Origin: an uncultured Nitrososphaera sp.
GTDB taxonomy: Archaea; Thermoproteota; Nitrososphaeria; Nitrososphaerales; Nitrososphaeraceae
NCBI GenBank assembly: GCA_946480575.1
Contig: CAMLKF010000014.1
Coordinates: forward strand, 1 to 31,769
DNA: 31,769 nucleotides
Reading direction: 5' to 3'
Shown here: positions 12,764 through 21,124 of the stretch, piece by piece
Position numbering within the stretch: the first letter of the stretch is position 1
How the letters are laid out: every line of letters starts with the position of its first letter
The notes under the pieces: model-generated
What the model was told of the DNA's origin: nothing
Database searches by the model: none
The model's input: the letters and a program-made list of their open reading frames with translations, nothing else
Translations under genes and position numbers: made by a program

Positions 12764-14963
12764 ACTCCTTATCTATGAACTCGTCTGGGTTCGGTGGCTC
12801 CGGGTTCAGTCCCTTCCTCTTCCTTACCTCGCCAACCAGGTTGCGGAAGATCGAGTTTGGAACCGGCTGCCACGCTTTAAAGTAGCTGTTCCACATCGCC
12901 TTGCCGGCGGTAGCTCCCCTCATCTTCTCTGACAGGTCGAATGTTTCTGACGCCGGCACCTCGCCCTGAATGATCGCAATGATGCCCTTCTGCTCCACGT
13001 TCAAGAGCTTGCCGCGCTTGCCAGACAGCACGCTTGACACCTGACCTATCAGGTCCTGCGGGCACTTGACTTCGATGCCAAGTATCGGCTCTAGCAACAC
13101 CGGGTTGGCGATGAGCATAGAGCCCAGCATTGCCCTCCTTGCTGCAGGCATCAGCTGCGCAAGGCCCCTGTGCGCCGGGTCTTCGTGTGGGACAAAGTGG
13201 TGAAGGGCGAATTTTACTCCCCTCACCTGCTCGTGGGCTATAGGTCCATTGTGGATTACGTCGTCAAAGCCTGACCTGATAGAGTCCATCGACTCTTGAA
13301 GGAACTGGACACCCTTTGTTTCGTCTACCAGCATGTTGCCGCTGACGTCGATTGCGGCGACGCTCCTTGCCTCGTCCGCGCTCCATCCCTTGTCCCTCAG
13401 TATCTTGGCCATCTCTTTCTTGTCCATGTCTTCCTTGAGCTTGCCTGTCCTTATCATGTCAAGTATGTCGTCAGGGATCGGCTCAATGCGCATAAAGATC
13501 TTGTTGTGCTTGTTGGGCGACTTGCTCATTATAGGCCCTGCCTTCATGCGTATGGTTTCGCGATAGTTGATGAGCGGAGGCGTGGTGACGATGTCAAGGC
13601 CGGCTTCCTGCAGGAGCGATGTCGCGATTTCAAGATGGAGGACGCCCATGCCTGCCATGAGGGTCTCGCCGGTTTCTTCGTTAATCTTGACTACAAGGTT
13701 GGGGTCTTCGACGGTTATCCTGCGAAGCGCCTCGACTAGCTTGGGCAGGTCCTTAGGGTGCTTGGGCTCGACTGCTATCGTGACGACTGGCTCAGAGACG
13801 TATTTTATCGATTCAAACGCCTGCGCGCCCTTCATCGTAGATATCGTCTCGCCTGCGACTGCGTATTCAAGCCCGAGCAGCGCCGGGATGTTGCCTGCCG
13901 GGAGGACACTAACGACTTCGCGGGTGTTGCCCATGTAGATGTTGACCGACTGGACCCTGCCAGTTCTTTTTGCGTCAACGAGGTACACTTCGTCGCCATC
14001 CTTTATCGTGCCGGAGTAGAGCCTGCCGGTAGCGACCCTGCCTGCCTGCGGGTCGACGTTAATCGTGGTAACCATCATGAGCGCCAGGCCCTTTTCGTCG
14101 CATGCAATAAGTGCCTTGCCGATATCGGAGTCTAGATCCCCGGGCCAAATCTTGGGGATTCTGTATTTCTGCGCGACATGGGGCGGCGGATGGTGTTCAA
14201 CTACCATGCCAAGCACCGCGTCGTGCAGGGGCGACCTTTCTGAAAGCGCCTTGATGGCGTTCGGGTCGCTGCTGGTGTAGGCGTCGTAAACATCCTTGAA
14301 GCTGACGCCTTTCTTTTGCGCCATCCTAAAGTTAAAGCCCCATCTGTCCTTTGCAGAGCCAAACGCCACGCTGTTGCCCTGAATGCTGACCTTCCACTTT
14401 TCCTTGACTTCAGGCTCGGCGTAAATGTCTATCAGCTGGTTAAAGTGGGCAATGATGTTGGACAGCCACTTTTGCATAGCTGGCGGGTCCAGCCTCAGCT
14501 CTTTTACGAGGCGGTCTATCTTGTTGATGTATAAAACAGGCCGTACGCGCTCTTCAAGGGCCTGCCTCGTGACAGTCTCTGTCTGAGTCATGATGCCCTC
14601 TACAGAGTCTGAAACGACAACCACACCATCGATAGCGCGGAGCGCGCGTGTCACCCTGCCCGTAAAGTCGATGTGGCCGGGCGTGTCTATCATGTTGATG
14701 ACATAGTCCTTGCCTTCTGTTTCGTAGAATAGCGTGACATTTGCTCCCCTGATTGTCATCTGACGGTTCTGCTCCAGCTCCATAGAGTCCAGCGCCAGAG
14801 CCTGGCCGGCAACAGACGGAGAGATGATGCCTGACGCAGCTAAAAGGCTATCGCTCATGGTTGTCTTGCCGTGGTCTACGTGGGCAATGACACCAAAATT
14901 TCTGATCTGATCCTTGTTACCAATAATTCTCAGTATATCCTGAGTTGACTTGAACTTCGGCAT
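12762..14963 (-). CDS. fusA: Translation elongation factor 2 (archaeal EF-2)
   Basis: Ribosomal translocase GTPase, 733 residues. The start MPKFKSTQDILRI (ATG 14963) matches the usual archaeal EF-2 opening; a TTG four codons earlier precedes the predicted transcription start. G motifs: AHVDHGKTT (27-35), DTPGHIDF, NKID. Later domains are complete. The diphthamide His lies in DPAHRGLAQLMPA, and the protein ends in the typical PPNPDEFIDKE. Dph6, the last enzyme of diphthamide synthesis, is encoded at 28764-29468. Single gene with its own TATA box, divergent from mqnD. Confidence 0.97.
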   Translation of the reverse strand: MPKFKSTQDILRIIGNKDQIRNFGVIAHVDHGKTTMSDSLLAASGIISPSVAGQALALDSMELEQNRQMTIRGANVTLFYETEGKDYVINMIDTPGHIDFTGRVTRALRAIDGVVVVSDSVEGIMTQTETVTRQALEERVRPVLYINKIDRLVKELRLDPPAMQKWLSNIIAHFNQLIDIYAEPEVKEKWKVSIQGNSVAFGSAKDRWGFNFRMAQKKGVSFKDVYDAYTSSDPNAIKALSERSPLHDAVLGMVVEHHPPPHVAQKYRIPKIWPGDLDSDIGKALIACDEKGLALMMVTTINVDPQAGRVATGRLYSGTIKDGDEVYLVDAKRTGRVQSVNIYMGNTREVVSVLPAGNIPALLGLEYAVAGETISTMKGAQAFESIKYVSEPVVTIAVEPKHPKDLPKLVEALRRITVEDPNLVVKINEETGETLMAGMGVLHLEIATSLLQEAGLDIVTTPPLINYRETIRMKAGPIMSKSPNKHNKIFMRIEPIPDDILDMIRTGKLKEDMDKKEMAKILRDKGWSADEARSVAAIDVSGNMLVDETKGVQFLQESMDSIRSGFDDVIHNGPIAHEQVRGVKFALHHFVPHEDPAHRGLAQLMPAARRAMLGSMLIANPVLLEPILGIEVKCPQDLIGQVSSVLSGKRGKLLNVEQKGIIAIIQGEVPASETFDLSEKMRGATAGKAMWNSYFKAWQPVPNSIFRNLVGEVRKRKGLNPEPPNPDEFIDKE

Positions 14964-14992
14964 ACGCTCAAGCAAAAAAAGTTTGGCGCAGG

Positions 14993-15037
14993 ACTATTAA
15001 ATGTATCCTAGAGCTCTTTACATACATTGATTTAATA
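14993..15037. promoter_or_regulatory. Divergent EF-2 / mqnD promoters
   Basis: Minus strand CATTTAATAG (15003-14994) is about 35 bases before the EF-2 ATG. Plus strand TTTAATAG (15031-15038) is about 27 bases before the ATG at 15062. The two boxes share the same core. Confidence 0.55.
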
Positions 15038-15061
15038 GTGACAGAAGAAGCCTCAAAGGCA

Positions 15062-15889
15062 ATGGAGATAATAACGCTTGGCCACACGCCGGACGCCGAT
15101 GACGCGTTCATGTTTTACGGCATTGCCTCCGGCAAGGTAAGATCGAAATTTGCAATCAAGCACGTCATCCAGGATATTGAAACGCTTAACAGGCGCGCCC
15201 TGAAACACGAGCTGGACGTGACCGCGGTCTCGGCCCATGCTTTTGCTTACCTGAAGGATTATGTCATTTTAAAGAGCGGCGGCAGCTTCGGGCTCAATTA
15301 CGGCCCGATAGTGATAGCAAAGAACAAGATGACAAAGGAGCAATTGCAAAAGTGCACGATTGCCATCCCAGGCAAGATGACTTCGGCAAACTTACTGCTA
15401 AAGCTAGCAATCGGCAATTTCAGGGAAAAAGAAATGTCGTTTGAAGCGATCCCAGATGCTGTCTTCTCCGGCAGGGCAGACGCGGGGCTTGCGATACATG
15501 AGGCGCAGATAACTTATGACAGGAAAAAATTCACCAGCGTGCTTGACCTTGGCAGCTGGTGGTCCACCAGCACAGGCGGCCTGCCGGTGCCTCTTGGCAT
15601 CAATGTGGCAAGTGCCCGGACAATGAGCAGGGATCAGATAAAGGAATTCAGCGAACTTTTTACAAGGTCGATTGCGTACGGCCTTGATAACATCGATGCT
15701 GCAGTCGACTATGCTATGCAGTACGGGCGTGGCCAGCCAAAAGAGACGATAACAAAGTTTGTCAGAATGTACGTCAATGACTTGACGCTTGACATGAGCA
15801 AAGACGGCAGGAAGGCAATTGAAAAGATGTTTGAAATGTCAAAAGAAAGCAAAATAATTGATGGCGATACAAGCGTCGAAGTAGTGTAA
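15062..15889 (+). CDS. mqnD: 1,4-dihydroxy-6-naphthoate synthase (futalosine pathway)
   Basis: Converts cyclic dehypoxanthinylfutalosine to 1,4-dihydroxy-6-naphthoate on the way to menaquinone. 275 residues from ATG 15062 (MEIITLGHTPDADDAFMF). The GTG at 15038 lies at the TATA box and is unlikely. The fold is that of periplasmic-binding-type MqnA/MqnD enzymes: N-terminal TPDADDAFMFYG, the TAVSAHAFAYLKDYVILKSG block, TIAIPGKMTSANLLLKLA, a conserved His in AGLAIHEAQITYD, and LGSWWSTSTGGLPVPLG, which distinguishes MqnD from MqnA. mqnE, mqnC and a UbiD-family gene follow within 5 kb. Confidence 0.92.
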   Translation: MEIITLGHTPDADDAFMFYGIASGKVRSKFAIKHVIQDIETLNRRALKHELDVTAVSAHAFAYLKDYVILKSGGSFGLNYGPIVIAKNKMTKEQLQKCTIAIPGKMTSANLLLKLAIGNFREKEMSFEAIPDAVFSGRADAGLAIHEAQITYDRKKFTSVLDLGSWWSTSTGGLPVPLGINVASARTMSRDQIKEFSELFTRSIAYGLDNIDAAVDYAMQYGRGQPKETITKFVRMYVNDLTLDMSKDGRKAIEKMFEMSKESKIIDGDTSVEVV

Positions 15890-15929
15890 CTAAAAAACTG
15901 TTCGGGCGGTACTGTAGCATTGCCGTCGG

Positions 15930-15946
15930 CTGACTGACTGACTGCC
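15930..15946. repeat. (CTGA)4 tandem repeat
   Basis: Four CTGA units 40 bases after mqnD, in the gap before the convergent winged-helix gene. Confidence 0.7.
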
Positions 15947-15988
15947 TTTTGATTTGCTGTAACAACTCGTCGGCTATCGCTATCGTGG

Positions 15989-16201
15989 TCAGATTTGAGA
16001 GTAGTAGCTGATCATCTGCTGTTTGCCCTTGTCAGTTAAAACCCATCCTTTATTGGCAGAATCCTTGATTATCCAACGGTTTTCTGCCAAAAAGTCTATC
16101 CAGATTTCCACTAATTGACTATCGCCATCACACTTTGCGATTATCTGATCTTCAATTAGACCATCATGCAAACAGTCCAGAACGTACATAGCTTGCTTCA
16201 A
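15989..16201 (-). CDS. Small winged-helix protein
   Basis: 70 residues. KQAMYVLDCLHDGLIEDQII then QLVEIWIDFLAENRWIIKDS and GWVLTDKGKQQMISYY give three helices and a wing. This is the same plan as the protein at 6856-7095 (both end in an L/V-T-K/D-KG motif after the wing). The TTG at 16201 is preferred over the ATG at 16189, which would trim the first helix; an AGGA motif is immediately upstream. Third-position composition is AT-richer than in the mqn genes around it. Confidence 0.65.
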   Translation of the reverse strand: MKQAMYVLDCLHDGLIEDQIIAKCDGDSQLVEIWIDFLAENRWIIKDSANKGWVLTDKGKQQMISYYSQI

Positions 16202-16376
16202 TCCTGAGAGCTTAAGGGGATTATCGTTATCGCTTGGATTTGACGTAAAAATTTATTCCTCCTATCATTTTCATGATATACAAAAGCCACCAGCCCTCAA
16301 TAATGAGTAATAGTATCAAAGTAATTAAGGTTATTGGTAGATTATGTCAAATAACGGAGTAATGATACGGTTTTAG

Positions 16377-16571
16377 CCATTACTGCTTCATAGTGGTTAT
16401 GGAGAAAGCCCATGACAAAAGTATATCCTGCAATACGACAAGTTACAGGTGCCCATTTCTTATGCTAATGACACTACTAGCTATAAAGTGGACTATATCG
16501 ATGGCAACGCTGTCGTGCTTGAAACAAAGTCATATTCCATCATAGCGGCGCAGAACACACAAAATTATTAA
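16377..16571 (+). pseudogene. Fragment of an unrecognised decayed gene
   Basis: One frame reads HSGYGESP, an in-frame TGA (16413-16415), then QKYILQYDKLQVPISYANDT, TSYKVDYIDGNAVVLETKSY and SIIAAQNTQNY before TAA. Codon use and residue mix look coding (alternating polar/hydrophobic, beta-rich), but there is no ATG and the frame is broken. No family recognised. The region from 16202 to 16376 shows nothing I can assign. Confidence 0.35.
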
Positions 16572-16591
16572 CACTCTCGAGCTCTTTCTGG

Positions 16592-16699
16592 GTGTTGAGA
16601 AGTATTTTACATTCAGAGAGCTCTCTTTCTCACAATGAGCTCTTAAAGATAGCCGAGTCGCTTGAGGAGCAGCAATCGTCTAATCCAGTCTGCGTATAA
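16592..16699 (+). CDS. Possible 35-codon protein overlapping the mqnE 3' end
   Basis: A GTG-started frame reads VLRSILHSESSLSHNELLKI then AESLEEQQSSNPVCV. It is helical, and 'LSHNELLKIAESLEEQ' resembles the first helices of a small winged-helix domain, so it may be a truncated regulator. An AT-rich box (AATTATTAAC, 16563-16572) sits about 25 bases before the GTG. Its last 20 bases lie antisense to mqnE. Weakly supported. Confidence 0.25.
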   Translation: MLRSILHSESSLSHNELLKIAESLEEQQSSNPVCV

Positions 16700-17789
16700 T
16701 GTTGAAGAACGTATCGCGCTGCGCTGGCTCGCGCTTGATCTCCCTGACTAGGCTGGCCATTTCCTGAAGCGACGTGCCGGTTGCCTTGCCTGCCGCCTTG
16801 AATATCTCTTCAGAGAACGCTGTCCCCACCATGTCGTTTCCGCCGTACGAAAGCGCCACCTGCGCTACTTTCTTGCCAAGCGCCACCCAGTACACTGAAA
16901 CATTGTTGAGCACGTTTGCCAGAAGCAGGCGCGACACAGCTATCACGCGCAAATCATAAGTGGATGGGCTTTCAGCAGTCACCAACCCTTTCTGCTCCAG
17001 CTCAGTATTTTCAAGGCTGAACTTGAGCGGGATGAACGTCGTGAACCCCTTGGTCTTCTTGTGAAGCTCTCTTATCCTCATCATGTGGTCGACAACGTGC
17101 TCAGGCTTTTCCACGTGGCCAAAGAGCATGGTGCAGTTGCTCTTCAACCCGAGCTCGTGTGCTTGGCGCGCAGTGTCGAGCCACTCGTCGCCAGAGCACT
17201 TGCCTACTACTATCTGCTTTCTCGTGTCAGGGTGGAATATCTCTGCGCCTCCTCCGGGCAGCGCGTCAAGCCCCGCGCTTTTCAGGCGCGACAGCACTTC
17301 TTTTATCGAATTTCTCGTCAGCCGGGCAATGAAGAATATCTCTGCTGGCGTGAACGCCTTTATCTTGACCTGCGGAAACTTGGCCTTGATAGCCCTCATC
17401 ATTTTTTCGTAATAGTCAAGCCCCAGCTTGGGATGAAAGCCGCCGACGATGTGCAGCTCGGTTGCGCTCATCTGCTCGATCGCTATCTTTGACCTTGCGA
17501 CTATCTGTTCGGTCGTAAGCGTGTAGGCGTCGTCCTCGTTTCCCTTGCGATAGAACGCGCACAGCGGGCAGCTGGCGGCGCACACATTAGTGTAATTCAG
17601 GTAATAAGAAGCGACAAACGTCACGGTGTCGCCGCACAGGTCGTGCCTGACCCTGTTGGCCGCAGCCCCCAGCAAGAAAAGGTTCTCCTCTTGCATCAGC
17701 TGCACGCCGTCGCTGTACGATAGCTCCTCGCCTGCCAGGGCCTTCCCTAGCGCTGGAGTGCCACCTGCGATCGTGTCGCTCTTTTGCAA
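16680..17789 (-). CDS. mqnE: Aminofutalosine synthase (radical SAM)
   Basis: Radical SAM enzyme joining the MqnA product to SAM to give 6-amino-6-deoxyfutalosine. 369 residues. The iron-sulfur motif is Cys70-x3-Cys74-x2-Cys77 (NVCAASCPLCAFYR). Further blocks are VGGFHPKLGLDYYEKMM, LPGGGAEIF, SNCTMLFGHVEKPEHVVDHM and FTTFIPLKF, which separate MqnE from MqnC and CofH. Translation starts at TTG (17789), with TTTTATATGG (17831-17822) upstream. It is divergent from mqnC with about 115 bases between starts. Confidence 0.93.
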   Translation of the reverse strand: MQKSDTIAGGTPALGKALAGEELSYSDGVQLMQEENLFLLGAAANRVRHDLCGDTVTFVASYYLNYTNVCAASCPLCAFYRKGNEDDAYTLTTEQIVARSKIAIEQMSATELHIVGGFHPKLGLDYYEKMMRAIKAKFPQVKIKAFTPAEIFFIARLTRNSIKEVLSRLKSAGLDALPGGGAEIFHPDTRKQIVVGKCSGDEWLDTARQAHELGLKSNCTMLFGHVEKPEHVVDHMMRIRELHKKTKGFTTFIPLKFSLENTELEQKGLVTAESPSTYDLRVIAVSRLLLANVLNNVSVYWVALGKKVAQVALSYGGNDMVGTAFSEEIFKAAGKATGTSLQEMASLVREIKREPAQRDTFFNIIRRLD

Positions 17790-17820
17790 ACTGATCTATC
17801 TCTCTCTATGCCTCGGGAGT

Positions 17821-17886
17821 CCATATAAAAATTGTGTCATGCCGGCAGAGCGGAATTTCTTTAAAGAATAAATATCATTAAAAGCC
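17821..17886. promoter_or_regulatory. Divergent mqnE / mqnC promoters
   Basis: Minus TTTTATATGG (17831-17822) for mqnE; plus ATTAAAAGC (17877-17885) for mqnC, about 25 bases before its TTG. Both transcripts have little or no leader, and both frames begin TTG-CAA-AA. Confidence 0.5.
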
Positions 17887-17904
17887 CACAAATCCTGTTA
17901 ATAT

Positions 17905-19032
17905 TTGCAAAATAAACTTCTGCAAGAGTTTCTGAGGAAATCAGACATCAGCGACGTTCTGGAAAGTGCCCTTGCAGGGCGCCGGCAGCTCGGCCTCAAC
18001 GACTGTGTAAGGCTGGTCAGGTCCGACGACGTCTACTCGATGGGCCTCGTGGCAAACGTCCTTAGGCAGAGGCTTTTTGGCGACACCATCACGTTCATCA
18101 ACAACATCATTTTGAATTACACCAATGTCTGCGTCACCTACTGCAAGTTCTGCGCGTTCTACCGCCCGCCTGGCCACGAAGAGTCGTACACGGTGCCAGT
18201 AGAGGAGATAGTCAGGCGCGTAGCGACGTCCCGGGAGATGTTTGGCATCACACAGGTGCTGATACAGGGAGGGCATAACCCCAACCTAAAGCTGGAATAC
18301 TATGAAGATGCGTTTAAAGCGATAAAAAACAAGTGCCCCGAAGTCGGGATAAACGGTCTCTCCCCGTCAGAGATAGACATGATAGCCAAGGTTGAGCGGA
18401 GCAGCACAAAGGAGGTGCTGGCGCGCCTCAAGGTGGCCGGGATGGACACCTTTGCCGGCGGCGGGGCAGAGATCCTTGAAGACAGTGTCAAGGACGAGAT
18501 AAGCCCGCTCAAGATAAAGAGCCACGAATGGCTCCGCATAATGGAGGAGGCCCACCAGCTGGGCTTCAAGTCAGTCGCGACAATGATGTACGGCACCGTC
18601 GAGACTGAGGAGGACCGCGCAAGGCACATCATGAAAATCGCGCAGCTGCAGGAAAAGACAGGTGGCTTTATGGTTTTTATCCCGTGGAGCTTTGAGCCCA
18701 ACAAGACAGAGATGCAAGCTGAAGGCAAGATCAGGTACCCTTCAGGAGGATTGTCATTATTGAAAATGATAGCGATTTCAAGGATAATGTTTTACGGCTT
18801 GATCGACCACCTACAGTCATCGTGGCTCACAAACGGCATCGGGATGGCGCAGCTTGCCCTCAACCACGGGGCAGACGACTTTGGAGGCACGCTCATTGGC
18901 GAGGAAGTCGTGAGCGCCACAGGCGCGCGGTCGACAGAGCTGACATCGGACAGGATAATCGCCGCAATCAAGCAGGCAGGCTTTCGAGTTGCTGAGCGCG
19001 ATAACTCGTACGAGATCATAAAGTACCATTGA
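17905..19032 (+). CDS. mqnC: Dehypoxanthine futalosine cyclase (radical SAM)
   Basis: Radical SAM cyclase forming the spiro-ring intermediate of the futalosine pathway. 375 residues. The cluster motif is Cys76-x3-Cys80-x2-Cys83 (NVCVTYCKFCAFYR). Also visible: VLIQGGHNPNLKLEYYED, FAGGGAEILEDSVKDEISPLK, MMYGTVETEEDRARHIMKI and FMVFIPWSFEPNKTEM, all MqnC-type. The TTG at 17905 is needed because the N-terminal helix DVLESALAGRRQL belongs to the family and no ATG precedes it. The stop lies 17 bases inside the convergent UbiD-family gene. Confidence 0.93.
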   Translation: MQNKLLQEFLRKSDISDVLESALAGRRQLGLNDCVRLVRSDDVYSMGLVANVLRQRLFGDTITFINNIILNYTNVCVTYCKFCAFYRPPGHEESYTVPVEEIVRRVATSREMFGITQVLIQGGHNPNLKLEYYEDAFKAIKNKCPEVGINGLSPSEIDMIAKVERSSTKEVLARLKVAGMDTFAGGGAEILEDSVKDEISPLKIKSHEWLRIMEEAHQLGFKSVATMMYGTVETEEDRARHIMKIAQLQEKTGGFMVFIPWSFEPNKTEMQAEGKIRYPSGGLSLLKMIAISRIMFYGLIDHLQSSWLTNGIGMAQLALNHGADDFGGTLIGEEVVSATGARSTELTSDRIIAAIKQAGFRVAERDNSYEIIKYH

Positions 19033-20479
19033 AGTATTCCTGCCACTTTTTGTCTACAAGCGCCTTTGTCTGATCGTCAACCACGGCAAGCTGCTGTATC
19101 TCCCGCACGTAGCCTTCCTCTTTCCACTTTGTTGTTGCGTCGATCCCCAGCTTTGATCCCAAATTCACGAGGGGCGACGCGGGGTCAAGCGTGTCTGTTG
19201 GCGTGTTGTTTATGATGACAGTGTCGCGCGCCGGGTCTGCCCGCGCCGTCATCGCCCATATCACATCGTTCATATCGTGCACGTTGATGTCGCTGTCTAC
19301 CACGATGAACATTTTCGTGAGCGCCAGTTGCCCCATGCCCCACAGCCCCATCATGACTTTTTTTGCCTGCCCAGGGTACTGCTTCCTTATCGACATTATC
19401 GCGAGGCCCTGGAACCATCCGGCCGCCGGCATGGAAAAGTCGACCACTTCTGGGTGGAACATCTGTATCAGCGGAAGGAATGACCGCTCTATGACCTTGC
19501 CGATGTAGGCGTCCTCTAAGATGGGCTTGCCCACCACGGCCGTCAGGTAAATGGGATTGTTTCGCCGCATGATGCCTGTAAGCGTGAAGGTGGGAAACGG
19601 CTCCGCCGGAGTGTAATAGCCGGTGTGGTCACCAAAAGGCCCTTCCATCCTGAGATCATCTGGATCGACGTACCCTTCAAGCACTATCTCGGCGCCCGCA
19701 GGCACCTCAAGGTCGACCGTCCTGCACTTGACCAGCTTGACCCCCTTCTTCCTGGTGATGCCGGAGAACAGGAACTTGTCCATTCCTTCGGGGACCGGCG
19801 CCACTGCGCTAAAGACAGTTGCGGGGTCGGCTCCTATCACTATTGCAACCTCGATTTTCTTGTTCTGCTCTTTGAGCATCTTGTAGTGCTGCGCGCCGCG
19901 CTTGTGTGTCTGCCAGTGCATTATCGCGTGTTTATCGTTGATTATCTGGATGCGGTAGACGCCAAAGTTGCGGATCTCGGTTTCCGGATGCTTTGTCACC
20001 GTCAGGCCAAAGGTAATGAACCTGCCGGCGTCGTCTGCAAACGACTTTAGGACAGGCATAGAGTTGAGCGACGCCTTGTCGCCTGTTTCAACGACTTCGG
20101 CGACGGGCCCGCCATCGACGTACTTGGGGCCGTACTCGCCAACCTCGGACAGCTTGGGCAGCATCTTTAGCTTGTTGAGCATGCCTGACGGCATCTTCAT
20201 CCTAGTCAGGTCGACTATGCGCCTGCCAATGTCAAGAAAGTCACTGGTTTCAAGCGCAAGCTCGAGCCTCTTCATGCTGCCAAAGGCGTTGCCAAGGATC
20301 TGCATCCGGGAGCCTTCGACGTTCTCAAAGAGCACCGCAGGCGTGCTTTCGCCGGCGTACATCAGCCGGCGCATAATCTCTGCGACTTCAAGGTTGGGGC
20401 TGACTTTGATCTTGACGCGCTTGAGCTCTCCGGCCTGCTCAAGGGCCTTCACGTATTCGCCGAGGCTTTCAAAAGGCAT
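19016..20479 (-). CDS. UbiD-family decarboxylase, probably for menaquinone
   Basis: prFMN-dependent decarboxylase family, 487 residues. The start MPFESLGEYVKALEQAGEL (ATG 20479) fits the family; 69 further codons upstream have no match and include the promoter (CCTCTTAATAGC, 20510-20499, giving a leaderless mRNA). Signatures: RNFGVYRIQIIND, ITRKKGVKLVKCRTVDLEVPA, MEGPFGDHTGYYTP, ERSFLPLIQMFHPEVVD and a late SDINVHDMNDVIWAM. Futalosine organisms use a UbiD-like enzyme to decarboxylate the 6-naphthoate product. Position beside mqnC and mqnE supports that role over an aromatic acid substrate. A matching UbiX is not in the window. Confidence 0.88.
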   Translation of the reverse strand: MPFESLGEYVKALEQAGELKRVKIKVSPNLEVAEIMRRLMYAGESTPAVLFENVEGSRMQILGNAFGSMKRLELALETSDFLDIGRRIVDLTRMKMPSGMLNKLKMLPKLSEVGEYGPKYVDGGPVAEVVETGDKASLNSMPVLKSFADDAGRFITFGLTVTKHPETEIRNFGVYRIQIINDKHAIMHWQTHKRGAQHYKMLKEQNKKIEVAIVIGADPATVFSAVAPVPEGMDKFLFSGITRKKGVKLVKCRTVDLEVPAGAEIVLEGYVDPDDLRMEGPFGDHTGYYTPAEPFPTFTLTGIMRRNNPIYLTAVVGKPILEDAYIGKVIERSFLPLIQMFHPEVVDFSMPAAGWFQGLAIMSIRKQYPGQAKKVMMGLWGMGQLALTKMFIVVDSDINVHDMNDVIWAMTARADPARDTVIINNTPTDTLDPASPLVNLGSKLGIDATTKWKEEGYVREIQQLAVVDDQTKALVDKKWQEYFNGTL

Positions 20480-20610
20480 ATGTCTATTTGCCACCACAGC
20501 TATTAAGAGGACGTTAGATAAGCGTTGCCAATGCTTTTGCCTGCCAGTCTGAAGAATATACGCTTGCATTCTTTCATAAGCGGTAAATAGTTTTTCATGC
20601 CACGACCGGC

Positions 20611-20859
20611 ATGTCAGAGCAAGATAAACAGTCGAAAGAAAAAAAGGATCCGATGTCTCCTGAAAAAATAAAAGAGCACGAGCCAACAGCCGTCAAGCGC
20701 GACCCTTCCGATCAGAGCATAGTCGAGCCGGGCGAGACGGGAACGGACCCTGAGAAAGCCCGTGAAATAGCGAGAAGCAAGGGCATGGCCAAGGGAGAGG
20801 CCGGCGCAGCCCAAACTGGTGACGAGTACGAGCAGGGCGCTGCAGGCACGAACAAGTAA
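20611..20859 (+). CDS. Small charged, probably disordered protein (1)
   Basis: 82 residues, rich in Lys, Glu, Pro and Gly with almost no hydrophobic core: a run of K/E/P at the start, then GETGTDPEKAREIARSKGMA and GDEYEQGAAGTNK. It partly resembles small stress proteins with KGG/GEAG motifs, but I do not assign it. A TATA-like GTAAATAG (20583-20590) 26 bases upstream makes it leaderless. It shares an '(D/A)EYEQ' motif with the next gene, 36 bases downstream. Confidence 0.65.
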   Translation: MSEQDKQSKEKKDPMSPEKIKEHEPTAVKRDPSDQSIVEPGETGTDPEKAREIARSKGMAKGEAGAAQTGDEYEQGAAGTNK

Positions 20860-20895
20860 AAGAACTCTACCTTCTTTTTTGTTTCGTGAAATGAG

Positions 20896-21099
20896 ATGAG
20901 CCGCGAGAAAAAGCCTGAAGATTTTCCAGAAGTGCCAAAAGAAGCCATTGTAAAGCCGGAAGATGAAAAGCCGGTCAAGCGCGAGATTAGGCCGGAAGAA
21001 GTGGAAAGCAAGGACGAGGCTGAATACGAGCAAATGAAGTCAACCGATCCCGATATGGACGGCGATGACAACCCCGACGTGAACCCAGAAGCAGTCTAA
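20896..21099 (+). CDS. Small acidic, probably disordered protein (2)
   Basis: 67 residues dominated by Glu, Asp, Lys and Pro: EDFPEVPKEAIVKPEDEKP, REIRPEEVESKDEAEYEQMK, DPDMDGDDNPDV. The DEAEYEQ block echoes DEYEQ in the preceding protein, and both have a K-P-[ED] rich front half. Strong third-position GC and Glu/Lys use fit the neighbouring real genes. The antisense frame covering both is a shadow. Function unknown. Confidence 0.6.
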   Translation: MSREKKPEDFPEVPKEAIVKPEDEKPVKREIRPEEVESKDEAEYEQMKSTDPDMDGDDNPDVNPEAV

Positions 21100-21124
21100 A
21101 ATACGATGCTCGCGTTTATGGAGT

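Noticed and set aside
8351..16250. Identical 14-mer GATTTGACGTAAAA at 8351-8364 and 16237-16250
   Set aside because: A match of this length within 32 kb is expected about by chance, and the surroundings are unrelated.
19968..20552. 194-codon plus-strand frame
   Set aside because: Antisense to the UbiD-family gene; Ser/Arg-rich shadow translation.
20614..21033. 139-codon minus-strand frame of Phe/Leu-rich sequence
   Set aside because: Antisense mirror of the Glu/Lys-rich small proteins; the hydrophobic look is a product of reverse-complemented GAA/AAG codons.
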